Assembly (NCBI GenBank): GCA_004794655.1
Contig: SMMW01000568.1
Span: 1,043,001 to 1,107,000, forward strand
Reading direction: 5' to 3'
Length of the DNA stretch: 64,000 nt
Source of the DNA: Marisa cornuarietis
Lineage: Eukaryota; Mollusca; Gastropoda; Architaenioglossa; Ampullariidae
The notes under the pieces: model-generated
Told to the model about the DNA's origin: nothing
Databases searched by the model: none
The model's input: the letters and a program-made list of their open reading frames with translations, nothing else
Position numbers and translations under genes: made by a program
In this document: piece after piece, positions 12,210-23,299 of the stretch
Position numbering within the stretch: position 1 is the first letter of the stretch
How the letters are laid out: every line of letters starts with the position of its first letter

Positions 12210-13190
12210 CAAGAAGATGAAAGAGGGATGTTGAAGTAAGTTAAATGACTCAAAACCTGGAGGCTCATGTTCATGACCTCTGCTGTATGTGGCCAGTAGT
12301 ATTATTGGTAAAGCACTGGGCACTAAACAGTCTCTAAAATCAAACAAAGACCAGTCAAGCTAGTCTGTGATCTCACACATGTATAAATGTACATACAGAC
12401 ATGCAGACACTTAAAATATGTATAACAAATAAAAAATGGCATTATGCTTTTATTGTGTACAACAAATGATTGCTTAACACAAACTATTTGTCTTTGAAAG
12501 AAGTCTTTGCAGTTAGAGACCTTAAGGTTTTGTGTCAGGTCCACTGCTCCAGTTTAGCGTGTACAATTTGTGATGATTTAAATGGCAATTAGTTTTTGAC
12601 CAAATTATCTTTTTTCTTACGATGTAGCACGAAAAACTGCACATCAGAAAACTGTCTTGTGCACAATCCCCTTATTCTTAAAATCGAACTTATATCTAAT
12701 AATCTGGACATAAAAACGATGGCGTTAGAGAAACTTGGAAAGACAAGAGGAACAGAAAAAAGTTCAAAATTGAGATAGAGACGGTCAGATACAGAGGGTT
12801 GAAGGGATGTAATTCATTCTTGAATAGATGATGGGTGGACGACGGATAGATTGCTGCCATAATCAAACGTCACCACTATCACATTAGATCAATTCCGGTT
12901 TGCTAAAATCTGAATGAATCAATAACTTTAAAAAAATTCTTTTCTAGGCTTCGAGCGTTTTCGACGACTTTGTTAAAACGATTTGCACCTTTCTCCTTGT
13001 TTTTTTTCCAGATATGAAATATTCAAACTGGTGGCACACTTCTAAGTGTTGAAGCATTCTATTATTTTTGGCCCAAGAGTATGACAATGTCAAATGGAAT
13101 CTCCTTGAAATTTACTAACAGCTCTTAATGGCTACAAGGACAGTATGCACAACGTCAAAAAACGCAGATACGTATTGTAATTTTTAAATT
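12209..13190. other. Intergenic DNA between microsatellite and CHY-B
   Basis: I see no gene. The short frames have no family motifs. Confidence 0.4.
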
Positions 13191-13192
13191 TC

Positions 13193-13198
13193 TTTATT
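13193..13198 (-). terminator. Poly(A) signal of CHY-B
   Basis: AATAAA on the minus strand, about 175 bases past the stop codon. Confidence 0.6.
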
Positions 13199-13371
13199 TC
13201 TTTTGTCATCTTAGCTCTTCTTAATCGATATCACATAGACATTCGATAACGCGGTGCCACAAAGAAAACCGCGCTGAGGAAACGAGTGATTAGAACAAAG
13301 ACTCTGGAAAACTCCATCAGCCTGTGATCACACACCGTCCACACTAGACACGGTCCAGCGAGCTCGGCTGT

Positions 13372-15826
13372 CTAAGAAGACGGGGCGGTGGATGAGATCC
13401 ACGTGCGGTACTTGGAGATGCGGGTGTACACACTCGGGTACGAGCCGCTGCACGTGCTGATGCCCCAAGAGGTGACGCCCACGATGACCCGGGAGCCGTT
13501 CCTGAAGCAGGCAGCGGGGCCGCCACTGTCACCCTGTCAACGGATGTGACGTCACGGTTAGGCAAAGTTAAGAGGCATAGTCTTAGCTATTGCTCAGAAA
13601 AATAATAATGAACAATGGAAAAACAGAAAAAATAATATTGGTTTATCAACCCCTACACTAACTGTTTTATGTTTACTTCGGGTGAAGTCCAAAAGAATAA
13701 AGTGTGTATATCGATATAATAAAAAAAACATAAAATTAATATACTTATTAACATAACAATAACTTGTTTAATCGAACAGACCCCCTAGTCAAATACCAAT
13801 CAAACAAAGGAAAAACAGAAGTATACATGCAAACAAAATAAACAGAAAAAAGAAAAGACTAACATTGCAGGAGCTCTTGCCACTCCCAGTGTAGAAGCAG
13901 ATGTGGTTGGCGTTGATGGTGGCACCAGAGACGCCTGACCAGCGACTGCTGCAGTCAGTGTTGGTGATCTTGCCAATGGTCAGCTTCTGCAGAGTGTCAG
14001 CGGAAGATCCACCACCTGAGGACAGTGCCGCCGACATATTGTTATTTATTCCAACTATCAGGCTTCTTTATGGTGTACTTCTCTCATTGTCAGTGATAAT
14101 TGTGCCATTGACTGTCTCATCTGTGTTCGGACGTAAGCACTTTGTTTTTTAATAACTAGAGTTAAAATTTCTATATAACTGGAATATTTATGATTTCCAC
14201 TTAAAACAAATAAAATTATAGGAAATGTTTTGATGACTTTAACTTGTAAGGACACTCAAGCATCATTCACTGTTACCCTGGATCCTGTATTCACTTTGTA
14301 AGATTGGTATAAGTTTTCCCATTCTCTTATTTAATCTCATATGTAGCTGTCTTAACGCTCTATCGATCATCACCCCTTTTTCTGACTTTACCATATCCCA
14401 AGCCCCCCCACTCACCAGTCAGTCTGCCCCAGCCAATCAGCTCGCAGTTCTGACCAGCCCAGCTGGCGGACCCGTCGTCCAAGGTGGCGCCCTTCACGTA
14501 GTTGTTCATGGTGACAGCACTGGTCCATTCCAAGACGGCGATGTCATTGGGGTAGCCGCTAGCGCTGCCGCTGTAGCTGGGGTGCTGTCACATACCATTA
14601 GACAAAATTCTATTGCATTCATTTAAATCAGACATGCAGAAATTACATGCAGTATTTATATTAGTTAATATAGCAAATCAAACATAATAGAGTAACTAAT
14701 ATTTTAGATCTCACTATACTAAATGTAGGTTAATAATAGTAACATTTGTAAAGCACTTTTATCAGTGAGCTTAATACAAAAGAGTATGTATTTTTTTATT
14801 AATATTATTGACTAGGCCTTATTTTGAAGACGTTCTGTTGCGCTAATTGGGGATGAGAAAAGTTGTTACACTTATCTGTTTTAGAAACGTTTTTGATATG
14901 TTCTCCTGTATTAACTTCAACTTTGGTAAGATCCTAAGACGACGCAAGCCAGTGGAGAAACTATAAAGCCAGTGTAAAAAGGAATTAAGGAAAAAGATTA
15001 ACATGCTCACCGAAGTATACTTGCTGACGCTCCTCTCCACCTGGTAGGTGTCTGTCCTCGACAATACGTGTGATCCGAGCTGCACTCTTGTGGTGCTGCC
15101 ATCAAAACAGAAAATACCAGGATAGACGCAGCCGCTTGGTTTGGATGTGAGATGACAACTGGAGGAGAGTTTATCGACATTTGGACAACACATGGGTGAA
15201 GGTTGGAATGAATAAGAACTCTTACGAGTAGGAACCAACGCAGTGGGCAGCGGTGAGGGCTGAGCGGGTGTTGTACAGAATACAGCCGCAGATGTGGTAC
15301 CACGCGCCTCCACTGTAAACCTGGTAGGAGCACATGTACGGGTGGTCGCCATACGTAGCAGCGGCGCCGCCGACAATCAGGTTGTCGACGTCCTCTGCGC
15401 TTGCGAAGACTGTTAAGCACGCACGCACGCACGCACGCACACACGCACATGTGCAGAAGATGGTCATTCATCAAGGTGATTTAAAATATAGAAAGAACTT
15501 TATTTCATTGTCTTGTCTACCTCACCACACCAGTCACTTTTTGTTGCTAGTATTTCTTCTTGCCACTAGAAAACGCTGCGCTGCTTTCAATCTAAAGCTA
15601 CTTCCAGTCTGTTGCTAGGACCCCTCAAACCTTAATTGTGTGCAGTCCTGACATGCATCTTCACCTCACGACTACAGCACCTTCTGGTGACGTATGCAAT
15701 TTAACGATAAAGGGAAGTAGGCATTTTTGCAAGGAGAAAGAAAATAACTTCCACTCTTACACAGCTTTTGTCAATAACAACAATCGTTGTCTTACCGAGG
15801 GCGAGGAGAAGGACAAAGATCTTCAT
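13372..15826 (-). CDS. CHY-B: secreted chymotrypsin-like serine protease (S1), six exons
   Basis: Exons (minus): 15826-15796, 15409-15226, 15095-15011, 14584-14416, 14015-13864, 13533-13372. The total is 783 nt and 260 residues, with intron phases as in CHY-A. The signal peptide is MKIFVLLLALVFASA with a good Ala-X-Ala cleavage site, followed by propeptide EDVDNL and IVGG at residue 22. The triad is His66, Asp114 and Ser210. Position 189 is Ser (KSSCNGDSGGP), 216 Gly and 226 Ser, so a chymotrypsin-like S1 pocket is expected. Exon 4 is identical to that of CHY-A and CHY-C at every base, and the encoded protein is almost the same as CHY-C. A TATA box and poly(A) signal flank it. The gene lacks the LINE insertion found in CHY-C intron 3, so it preserves the empty site. 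It appears fully functional. Confidence 0.92.
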
Positions 15827-15880
15827 GTTGGTGGCGACCGAGGCTCTCAGGTTGCTGGTTGGGCTGTGGATACATTGGGG

Positions 15881-15888
15881 TATTTATA
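15881..15888 (-). promoter_or_regulatory. TATA box of CHY-B
   Basis: TATAAATA on the minus strand in GGGTATAAATACCC, 55 bases upstream of the ATG. Confidence 0.75.
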
Positions 15889-15889
15889 C

Positions 15890-17666
15890 CCGATGGCTGT
15901 CTAATCTGCATGACAAGCGTGCACTTGTATTACAAACACATGTCACTTTCCGACTATCAACCCTCTTTTCGAGTTATACCACTGGTCATTCTTGTCCCTT
16001 CAATAGCTGTCTGCGGCTGATCGATAATTTTTTTTATGATAAGCCTCGACATAAAACATATTTCAGAGTTCCTTAGATTATTACTACTCCAATGTCCACC
16101 TGATATTATTGTATTGTTCAAGTGCTTTTTAGTGTACTTAATATATTCTTGTTTTTATAAATAATCCTTTAATTTAATTCTTTTTTCCATGTTTCCTCCT
16201 CATTAGGGGTCGTAGACATGAAGTGGAGGTCAGGTTACCTTTGGGGTAGCTGTGGATCACAAGCACTGCAGGGTCCTGCAATTAATCTAACATGCTGGTG
16301 AGTAAGCGAAAACATCCCCCTTTTGTGTACAGTCGACAAAATTAAACACACAAAGCCTTTTGAAGGTATTAAGCAAAGGTAATGCTATTCCACAGGTAGA
16401 TGTAAATTTCTTTCATAAGTAAGGACCTTGTTCTTACTTCTAGCCAAAAATCTAAAATTTTGGATAAAAAAAAATGCAGGCCATTGTACAAAACATAGTG
16501 CAGTCAAAAAGTGCATTGTAATTACCGTTTTTTTTAGAGAAAAATGAGTTGATCTCAATTTTAACGAACGAGAGTGTTAGTTAATGTAAGAGATTTGAGA
16601 TTATTAGCTGTTATCAAACCACTTTGTGACGTCACGAGAAATTAAGTCATGACCTGTTCCACGACCCAGAGGAGACTGCGGTGCTTAAAGATTTGAGTGT
16701 AATAAACAAACTAGAGATTTGCACACTGGGAGTTTCTATATTCTATAAACTATACCCACTTATTTGCAAAGAATTTTCGTCTTTCTCTGGCCTTTAAATA
16801 GTCAAACTACACGTCGCAGTGGCTCGCACCCGAGAGAAAAGCGAACAATTGGTTAAGTTGGGAAAGAGAGGTAAGTGTGGCTGTTGATGTAGCCAGGCTA
16901 CAGTTTCCTCAATGAGACGCCGGAACAAAAGTTGGTCATATACATTGCCTTTTCTGATTTGTTTCTGTTAATTGCATCTTGCATTCATTAGAAAGTAGGT
17001 ATTTGTTTAAAGTTGTGCATATAAATATACACATTTCTTTACTTTACACAGCGGAAATGAGCATTTACATGGTTGGCAAAAATAAGACCATAATATTTCA
17101 GCAAAACATGGCCATCGTTACTAGTGATTCTGACGACCTCTTCGTGAAAATCGTCCAAGGTGAAAATATTTTCTGCTTGCTGACAATTCTTACCATTGCT
17201 GGCAACATTTCTACTTGAAACTCATTTTCCTGTTTGCGCATTAACTGCTTTTGCTACAAAGAAGAATATTTTTAGCTTGGGTTTTCAGCAGAATTGTATG
17301 CAGCGACCTGATGAAACTTTAATCTACTAACCACAACCAAACGACTAGATTTTCCAGGTTCATCTAAACGGCGACATGAATAGAGGTTTTGACCTAACCC
17401 CTTTCTAAATCAGTCAGCGATTAAAATTTAATTACATTACTTGTTACTGATTTCGCACAGTGAAATATTTATAGAAGTGTCCATTAACAGAAGAGACTTA
17501 GTTACAAGTTTCATATGTCTGTTTCTGAAATATGTTCAAACTAGACAAGAATGAGATGAAGAAGGGAATTAAAAAGGGAAATGTGATATTTAGAAATAAA
17601 AAATAATGTGGTACACTTGTAACAAATACACCATCAGCATTGTTGTAGTTTGAGTTAAATTACTAA

Positions 17667-17668
<2 letters not shown>
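15890..17668. other. Upstream flank of CHY-B, noncoding
   Basis: I see no gene. The frame at 16979-17218 lies in a stretch that is also present upstream of CHY-C, where it is not open, so it is noncoding duplicated sequence. Confidence 0.5.

Positions 17669-17751
<83 letters not shown>
17669..17751. repeat. (GT)n microsatellite
   Basis: About 41 GT units. Confidence 0.97.
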
Positions 17752-17752
<1 letters not shown>

Positions 17753-17965
17753 AAAACTGTTGGTTAGTTCACTCGATGTCTTTACCTCTGCTTTTACCTC
17801 AAGGTACAGTACGCGATAGAGTCGTAGGTAACAGGTTCCTCTTTCGGAAGTTCTGTCTATTTAGGCCACAGTAAGAGGGACGAGCATTAGGTGGTGGGTA
17901 GTGTTTTCTAGTGCGTCTATTCATCGGAGGACGTTAGAACCGTTATAAGCAGAGCACTGTGGCAT

Positions 17966-18090
17966 GATATATATATATATATATATATATGTGTTTGTAT
18001 GTGAGTGAAAGAGAGATAGAAAGAAGTGTTTCAGAGAAAGAGGGTTTGTGTGCACGCGCGCGCGCGCGCGCGCGTGTGTGTGTGTGTGTT
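17966..18090. repeat. Composite simple repeats (AT)n, (CG)n, (GT)n
   Basis: An (AT)n run at 17966-17990, then (CG)n at about 18053-18074 merging into (GT)n to about 18090. Alternating purine-pyrimidine tracts of this kind can adopt Z-DNA. Confidence 0.85.
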
Positions 18091-18213
18091 CGCTGAAGAA
18101 AATCCACAGTGTCCGATTTGGTAGGAATATTTCATTCATCCATGGTTGAGTCAAAAATTGTGTTTCATTCGTACGTTTACCAGATACATTTTTAAAATTT
18201 GTTTTTCGTGTCG

Positions 18214-19230
18214 ATTCTTTTGCATAAAACTGTTAGTAAAGAAGTTAGGGGTATTTACAAGTAAAAAACATCTTACTTAGAAGAAATTTCAAGTTGATTC
18301 TCTTATGATGATCAATTTTGAGCAGCGGCGTATTTTGTGACTACCCTGTGCGAGGTCGATAGGAAGCTAACTCCGTGTTTTTTAATCTCCCCTTTTGTTA
18401 ACATCGTTGTGTTCTCCTTGCCGAATGGTACTTGTTAACCTGTCTCCCCTGACGAGAGTCTGGTCTGACCGCTACCATTCCATCTGGTCTCGCACAGGCC
18501 AAGGAGCTTGATGCCATAGCTTTCCATCTCCTGTGCTACCTGAGCTGATTTCCCTCTCTCGTATAGGGTTCTGATGTTCCATGTCCCTATCCTGGTTTTT
18601 GCCTTGGCCGTGAGAAGATAGGTCGGCGAGCTGACTTCCCGAAGGCTTTCGCCAACACGCGTCATAGGCCCCTCTAAAGAGGGATCTTCCCGTCCAGGCT
18701 ATCGTTGTGGTAATGTTGTAGTTGTAGTTTCTGTAGCAAGGGTTGTTTTACAGGGTGGGGTTGCTAACTCCACGCCCAACCCCCCTCCTGTGTGTCCCGG
18801 TCAGTTTTCTTTTACCGAGGACTGCATCTTTTCTCTCTGACTTATGCTAGTGCAAACGGTGCAATTTTTAGAAATACGTTCGTTTCGTCACTTCCTGTTT
18901 TCTCGACAAATCCACGTGTGATTTAGAGAAAAATAATAATATAAAATCTTTCATCCCTCTCTGTCATAAAAGAACACTGGAACATGTTTTTGTGATATTT
19001 TGTGCTCTGTTTCCAGCGATTTTTGCTCAGCAATCGGGTTGGGCTTTAACGTTCTTGTGTGCTTGATTATCGTCGACTTTCTTTTATAGGTGGTCACGCT
19101 ACCATGATCGCAACCTTGATGGTTTGATAAATATCAGTACACACACCAACATGAGGAAACAAAAGTGCTACTTCAAGGAAATCAAGCATCCCGCTTTCTA
19201 AATTCTTTTGCATAAAACTGTTAGTAAAGA
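18214..19230. repeat. 29-bp perfect direct repeat flanking a ~960-bp segment
   Basis: The stretch 18214-18242 recurs exactly at 19202-19230 (it begins ATTCTTTTGCATAAAACTGT). The RTE 5' fragment lies between the two copies. Confidence 0.9.
18435..18830 (-). mobile_element. 5' end of an RTE-type LINE (5' UTR and endonuclease N-terminus)
   Basis: The minus strand encodes KAKTRIGTWNIRTLYERGKS followed by the LLGLCETRWNGSGQTRL block (18605-18470). This is the N-terminal signature of an RTE-clade apurinic endonuclease, with GTWNIRT and ETRW motifs. GC-rich sequence up to about 18830 is the probable 5' UTR. The rest of the element is missing. Intact 5' ends are unusual for LINE copies, so this is probably the relic of a rearranged or internally deleted copy. 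Confidence 0.75.
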
Positions 19231-19302
19231 TGACGCGCCACACACTCAAAGGCTCTTTTAAAATAATGAATTTTTACCAGCTTCGCACAACCTCTAGAAA
19301 TA

Positions 19303-19303
<1 letters not shown>

Positions 19304-19368
<65 letters not shown>

Positions 19369-19377
19369 GCGTGTGCG
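19304..19377. repeat. (GT)n microsatellite
   Basis: GT repeat with a few GC interruptions at its right end. Confidence 0.95.
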
Positions 19378-20140
19378 CATGCATGCAATGTAGCGTGATC
19401 CGATCATACATCTTTAATTACCACTGTATGAATAAGAGCATCTTCGGCAAGTTCGGCGTACGAGACTTAGCATTCCAAAATATAGAACCAATTTTTTATG
19501 AGCAAGCACTTCCACGAACTCGCAATTTCACGTGCTCACATGTACACATAATAAAATGGACTCGATCACTGCCTTTGCTCTAACTGACAAAGGTTTAGAA
19601 TGATGCTTATTTTAACAAAGTTTGCCCTCCAGACTGGTCAGAAAAGGAATTTGACCATCCTGTAGTTTGATGCTGTGAACGCTTGTTGGAACATTTAAAA
19701 GTTAATCCACAGAATATGAGGCAGAAAGACATAAAGACCGAGTGATCGTCAGGTAGATCGAAAATATAAAGCGTTAAAACCCGCATCAACATTATGTGTT
19801 CGACTTATGAAAGGTTTCAGTTTACTTCTCACGCATAACATAAACAACTTGATTAATTACTAGGTTTTTCAAATTGATGTTTATTGACTAATTTTTTTAG
19901 TAGTTTCTACTTTTTATTTTATTGTTTTTAATTTTTGCCAGCAATGTAGATTGAAGACTTGATTAGGTAAAGCGACATGTGACAATATACATGTAGGGCT
20001 AAAGAATTTCTATTTTGATCACGCAGATTCTAAAAGTGTCATACGATCTGGATGCAACTGGTTAGAACATCGTTAAATATTTACATAAATGATGAGTAGA
20101 TAAATGTTCATAAGAAATAAGCAAAAAATATATGATATTT
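19378..20140. other. Intergenic DNA before CHY-C
   Basis: AT-rich, with no recognisable gene. Confidence 0.4.
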
Positions 20141-20146
20141 CATTCT

Positions 20147-20152
20147 TTTATT
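20147..20152 (-). terminator. Poly(A) signal of CHY-C
   Basis: AATAAA on the minus strand, about 155 bases past the stop codon. Confidence 0.6.
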
Positions 20153-20305
20153 TCACTAGCATGTTCTTAACATAGTTGACCAAGTTGACAACAAGGGATC
20201 GTGCCGAAAAGACCAACCACAGACTACGACAAAGTCTCACGGGACTATAGTCAGCCTGCAGTCACTCGCTGATCACACTAGACACGGTCCAGCGAGCTCA
20301 GCTGT

Positions 20306-22782
20306 CTAAGAAGACGGGGCGGTGGATGAGATCCACGTGCGGTACTTGGAGATGCGGGTGTACACACTCGGGTACGAGCCGCTGCACGTGCTGATGCCCC
20401 AAGAGGTGACGCCCACGATGACGCGGGAGCCGTTCCTGAAGCAGGCAGCGGGGCCGCCACTGTCACCCTGTCAACGGATGTGACGTCACGGTTAGGCAAA
20501 GTTAAGAGGCATAGTCTTAGCTACCGCTGAGAATAATAATAAACAATGGAAAACAGCTAAAATAAAAATAGTTTATCAACTCCCATACTAACTGTTTTCT
20601 GTTTACTTCGGGTGAAGTCCAAAAGAATGAAGTGTGTACATCGATATAATAAAAACATATAATTAATTTACTTATTAACATAACAACGATTTGTTTAATC
20701 AAACAGATTACTAATCAAATACCAATTAAGCAAAGGAAAAACAGAAGTATACATGAAACAAAATAAACAGAAAAAAGAAAAGACTAACATTGCAGGAGCT
20801 CTTGCCACTCCCAGTGTAGAAGCAGATGTGGTTGGCGTTGATGGTGGCACCAGAGACGCCTGACCAGCGACTGCTGCAGTCAGTGTTGGTGATCTTGCCA
20901 ATGGTCAGCTTCTGCAGAGTGTCAGCGGAAGATCCACCACCTGAGGACAGTGCCGCCGACATATTGTTATTCCCACCATCAGGCATCGTTATGCTGTACT
21001 TCTATCATTATCAATGATAATTATCACACTGGTATTTTTAAAATAACTAAAGTTAAAAGTTCTATATTACTTAAATATATCTTTTTTCCATATAAAATAA
21101 ATAAAATTATAGGAAGCGTACTGATGACTTAAAATGGAAGGACACTAAAGCATCATTTACTCCTACTTTCGAACCTGCATTAATTTTGTAAAATTGGAAT
21201 TATTTTCCCATCCTCATATCTTATATGTTACTTTCTTCACATTACCCCACTTCATCCACCATCACCGCTTTTTCTAACTTACATAAACCTTCACCATATC
21301 CCAAGCCCCCCACTCACCAGTCAGTCTGCCCCAGCCAATCAGCTCGCAGTTCTGACCAGCCCAGCTGGCGGACCCGTCGTCCAAGGTGGCGCCCTTCACG
21401 TAGTTGTTCATGGTGACAGCACTGGTCCATTCCAAGACGGCGATGTCATTGGGGTAGCCGCTAGCGCTGCCGCTGTAGCTGGGGTGCTGTCACATACCAT
21501 TCAACACTGTTCTATTCATTTTTATCAGAAATGCAGAAATTACATGCAGTATTTATATTAGTTAATATACCAAATCAAACATAATAGAGTAACTAATATT
21601 TTAACTAACTGTTCCTGTCACCAGAACAACAACATATGGTCACAGGACTTTTGGCTACTGTGCTGCAAAACAATGGAACTCTCTTCCTTTCCATATCCGC
21701 CACCTTCCTACAACTGAATCTTTCAAATCTGCACTGAAAACGCACCTCTTCCTTGAGCATTTCTCCTAACACAGTCCACACACAATGCTCGTCCTTCTTA
21801 ACCCCGCCCCCCTTCCCTCTTGCTGCTTTACCCATCTTTCTCGCCGAATCACTATATTTTTCTGTTCCTGTTACTTGATGCCTTTTGTTTTCTGTTTCGT
21901 CAGTACTGCCGTTTTCTTTCGTCCCTTTGTTCTGTGTCTACTTAGTCCACGTCTCTTACTCGTTTTAAGCGCTAAGAGCATGCTCTCTATGAGTGTGAAT
22001 ATGCGCTATAAAAATCTTCACTATTATTATTATTATTATTTTAGATCTCACTATACTGAATGTAGGTTAATAATAGTAACATTTGTAAAGCACTTTTATC
22101 AGTGAGCTTAATACAAAAGAGTATATATTCCTTTTTTAATATTATTGACAGTTTCATGTCTTGTACATTTATTAGGCCTTTTTTGAAGACGTTCTGTTGC
22201 GCTAATTAGGAATAAGAAAAGTTGTTACACTTATCTGTTTTAGAAAAGTTCTTGATATGTTCTCCTGTATTAACTTCAACTTTGGTAAGATCCTAAGACG
22301 ACGCAAGCCAGTGGAGAAACTATAAAGCCAGTGTAAAAAGGAAATAAGGAAAAAAGATAAACATGCTCACCGAAGTATACTTGCTGACGCTCCTCTCCAC
22401 CTGGTAGGTGTCTGTCCTCGACAATACGTGTGATCCGAGCTGCACTCTTGTGGTGCTGCCATCAAAACAGAAAATACCCGGATAGACGCAGCCGCAGCCG
22501 CAGGGTTTGGATGTGGGATGACAACTGGAGGAGAGTTTATCGACGTTTGGACAACACATGGGTGAAGGTAGGAATGAATAAGAATTCTTACGAGTAGGAA
22601 CCAACGCAGTGGGCAGCGGTGAGGGCTGAGCGGGTGTTGTACAGAATACAGCCGCAGATGTGGTACCACGCGCCTCCACTGTAAACCTGGTAGGAGCACA
22701 TGTACGGGTGGTCGCCATACGTAGCAGCGGCGCCGCCGACAATCAAGTTGTCGACGTCCTCTGCGCTTGCGAAGACTGTTAA

Positions 22783-22829
<47 letters not shown>

Positions 22830-23231
22830 CACACACGCGGGAGAATAAAATGGCCATTCATCAAGGTGATTTAGAATATAAAAAGAACTTTTTTTCATTG
22901 TCTTGTCTACCTCACCACACCAGTCACTTTTTGTTGCTAGTATTTCTTCTTGCCACTAGAAAACGCTGCGCTTCTTTCAATCTAAAACTACTTCCAGTCT
23001 GTTGCTAGGACCATTGGAACCTTCATTCCGTACAGTCCTGACATGCATCGGAGACAGTTTTATTTTCACCTCACTACTACAGCACCTTTTGGTGACGTAT
23101 GCAATTTAACGATGAAGGGAAGTAGTCATTTATGTAAGGTAAAAGAAAATAACTTCCACCTTTACACAGCTTTTGTCAATAACAACAATCGTTGTCTTAC
23201 CGAGGGCGAGGAGAAGGACAAAGATCTTCAT
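20306..23231 (-). CDS. CHY-C: secreted chymotrypsin-like serine protease (S1), six exons
   Basis: Exons (minus): 23231-23201, 22775-22592, 22455-22371, 21486-21318, 20940-20789, 20467-20306. The total is 783 nt and 260 residues. The protein is nearly identical to CHY-B: signal MKIFVLLLALVFASA, propeptide EDVDNL, IVGG, His66, Asp114 and Ser210, with Ser at 189 (KSSCNGDSGGP), Gly at 216 and Ser at 226. Chymotrypsin-like cleavage after bulky hydrophobic residues is expected outside the cell. Intron 3 carries a 5'-truncated LINE absent from CHY-B. Intron 1 has an expanded (CACG)n/(CA)n tract next to the exon 2 acceptor (22781-22838), which is shorter in CHY-B. The TATA box and poly(A) signal are intact. 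CHY-B and CHY-C are the youngest pair among the first three genes. Confidence 0.92.
21604..22036 (+). mobile_element. 5'-truncated LINE 3' end with (ATT)n tail, in CHY-C intron 3
   Basis: The insertion is absent from the matching intron of CHY-B (empty site at 14697-14705). It encodes the C-terminus typical of L2/CR1-like reverse transcriptases: FGYCAAKQWNSLPFHIRHL, then FKSALKTHLFLEHF and TAA at about 21766. A 3' UTR follows, ending GCGCTATAAAAATCTTC and (ATT)n. TATTTTA at 21597-21603 and 22037-22043 is the probable target-site duplication. Two further copies of the same 3' end occur at 43.1 and 50.9 kb. Confidence 0.85.
22781..22838. repeat. (CACG)n and (CA)n tract by the CHY-C exon 2 acceptor
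   Basis: The tetranucleotide and dinucleotide repeat begins about 6 bases upstream of the exon 2 splice acceptor. CHY-B has a shorter version at 15418-15450. Confidence 0.9.
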
Positions 23232-23285
23232 GTTGGTGGCGACCGAGGCTCTCAGGTTGCTGGTTGGGCTGTAGATACATCGGGG

Positions 23286-23293
23286 TATTTATA
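23286..23293 (-). promoter_or_regulatory. TATA box of CHY-C
   Basis: TATAAATA on the minus strand, 55 bases upstream of the ATG. The region around it matches the CHY-B promoter. Confidence 0.75.
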
Positions 23294-23299
23294 CCCGAT

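Larger units (their letters stand above)
13330..17220. repeat. Segmental duplication unit 1 (with CHY-B), paired with 20270-24650
   Basis: The CHY-B gene and about 1.4 kb of upstream DNA match the CHY-C unit in order. Examples are the CACGACCCAGA block near 16660 versus 24040, and AAAATCGTCCA near 17147 versus 24578. Similarity is high over exons and the proximal promoter and lower with distance. The borders are approximate. Confidence 0.7.

Noticed and set aside
14843..15474. Long frames over the CHY-B exons (also CHY-A and CHY-C), such as MSAAPLLRMATTRTC
   Set aside because: They are out-of-frame shadows of exon 2 and exon 3; only the spliced frame keeps the triad and cysteines.
16979..17218. 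79-codon frame upstream of CHY-B considered as a small gene
   Set aside because: The corresponding sequence upstream of CHY-C (about 24490-24650) is not open, so coding is not conserved.
22781..22838. Tandem CACG repeat considered as a CRISPR-like array
   Set aside because: It is a simple microsatellite without unique spacers, in an animal intron.
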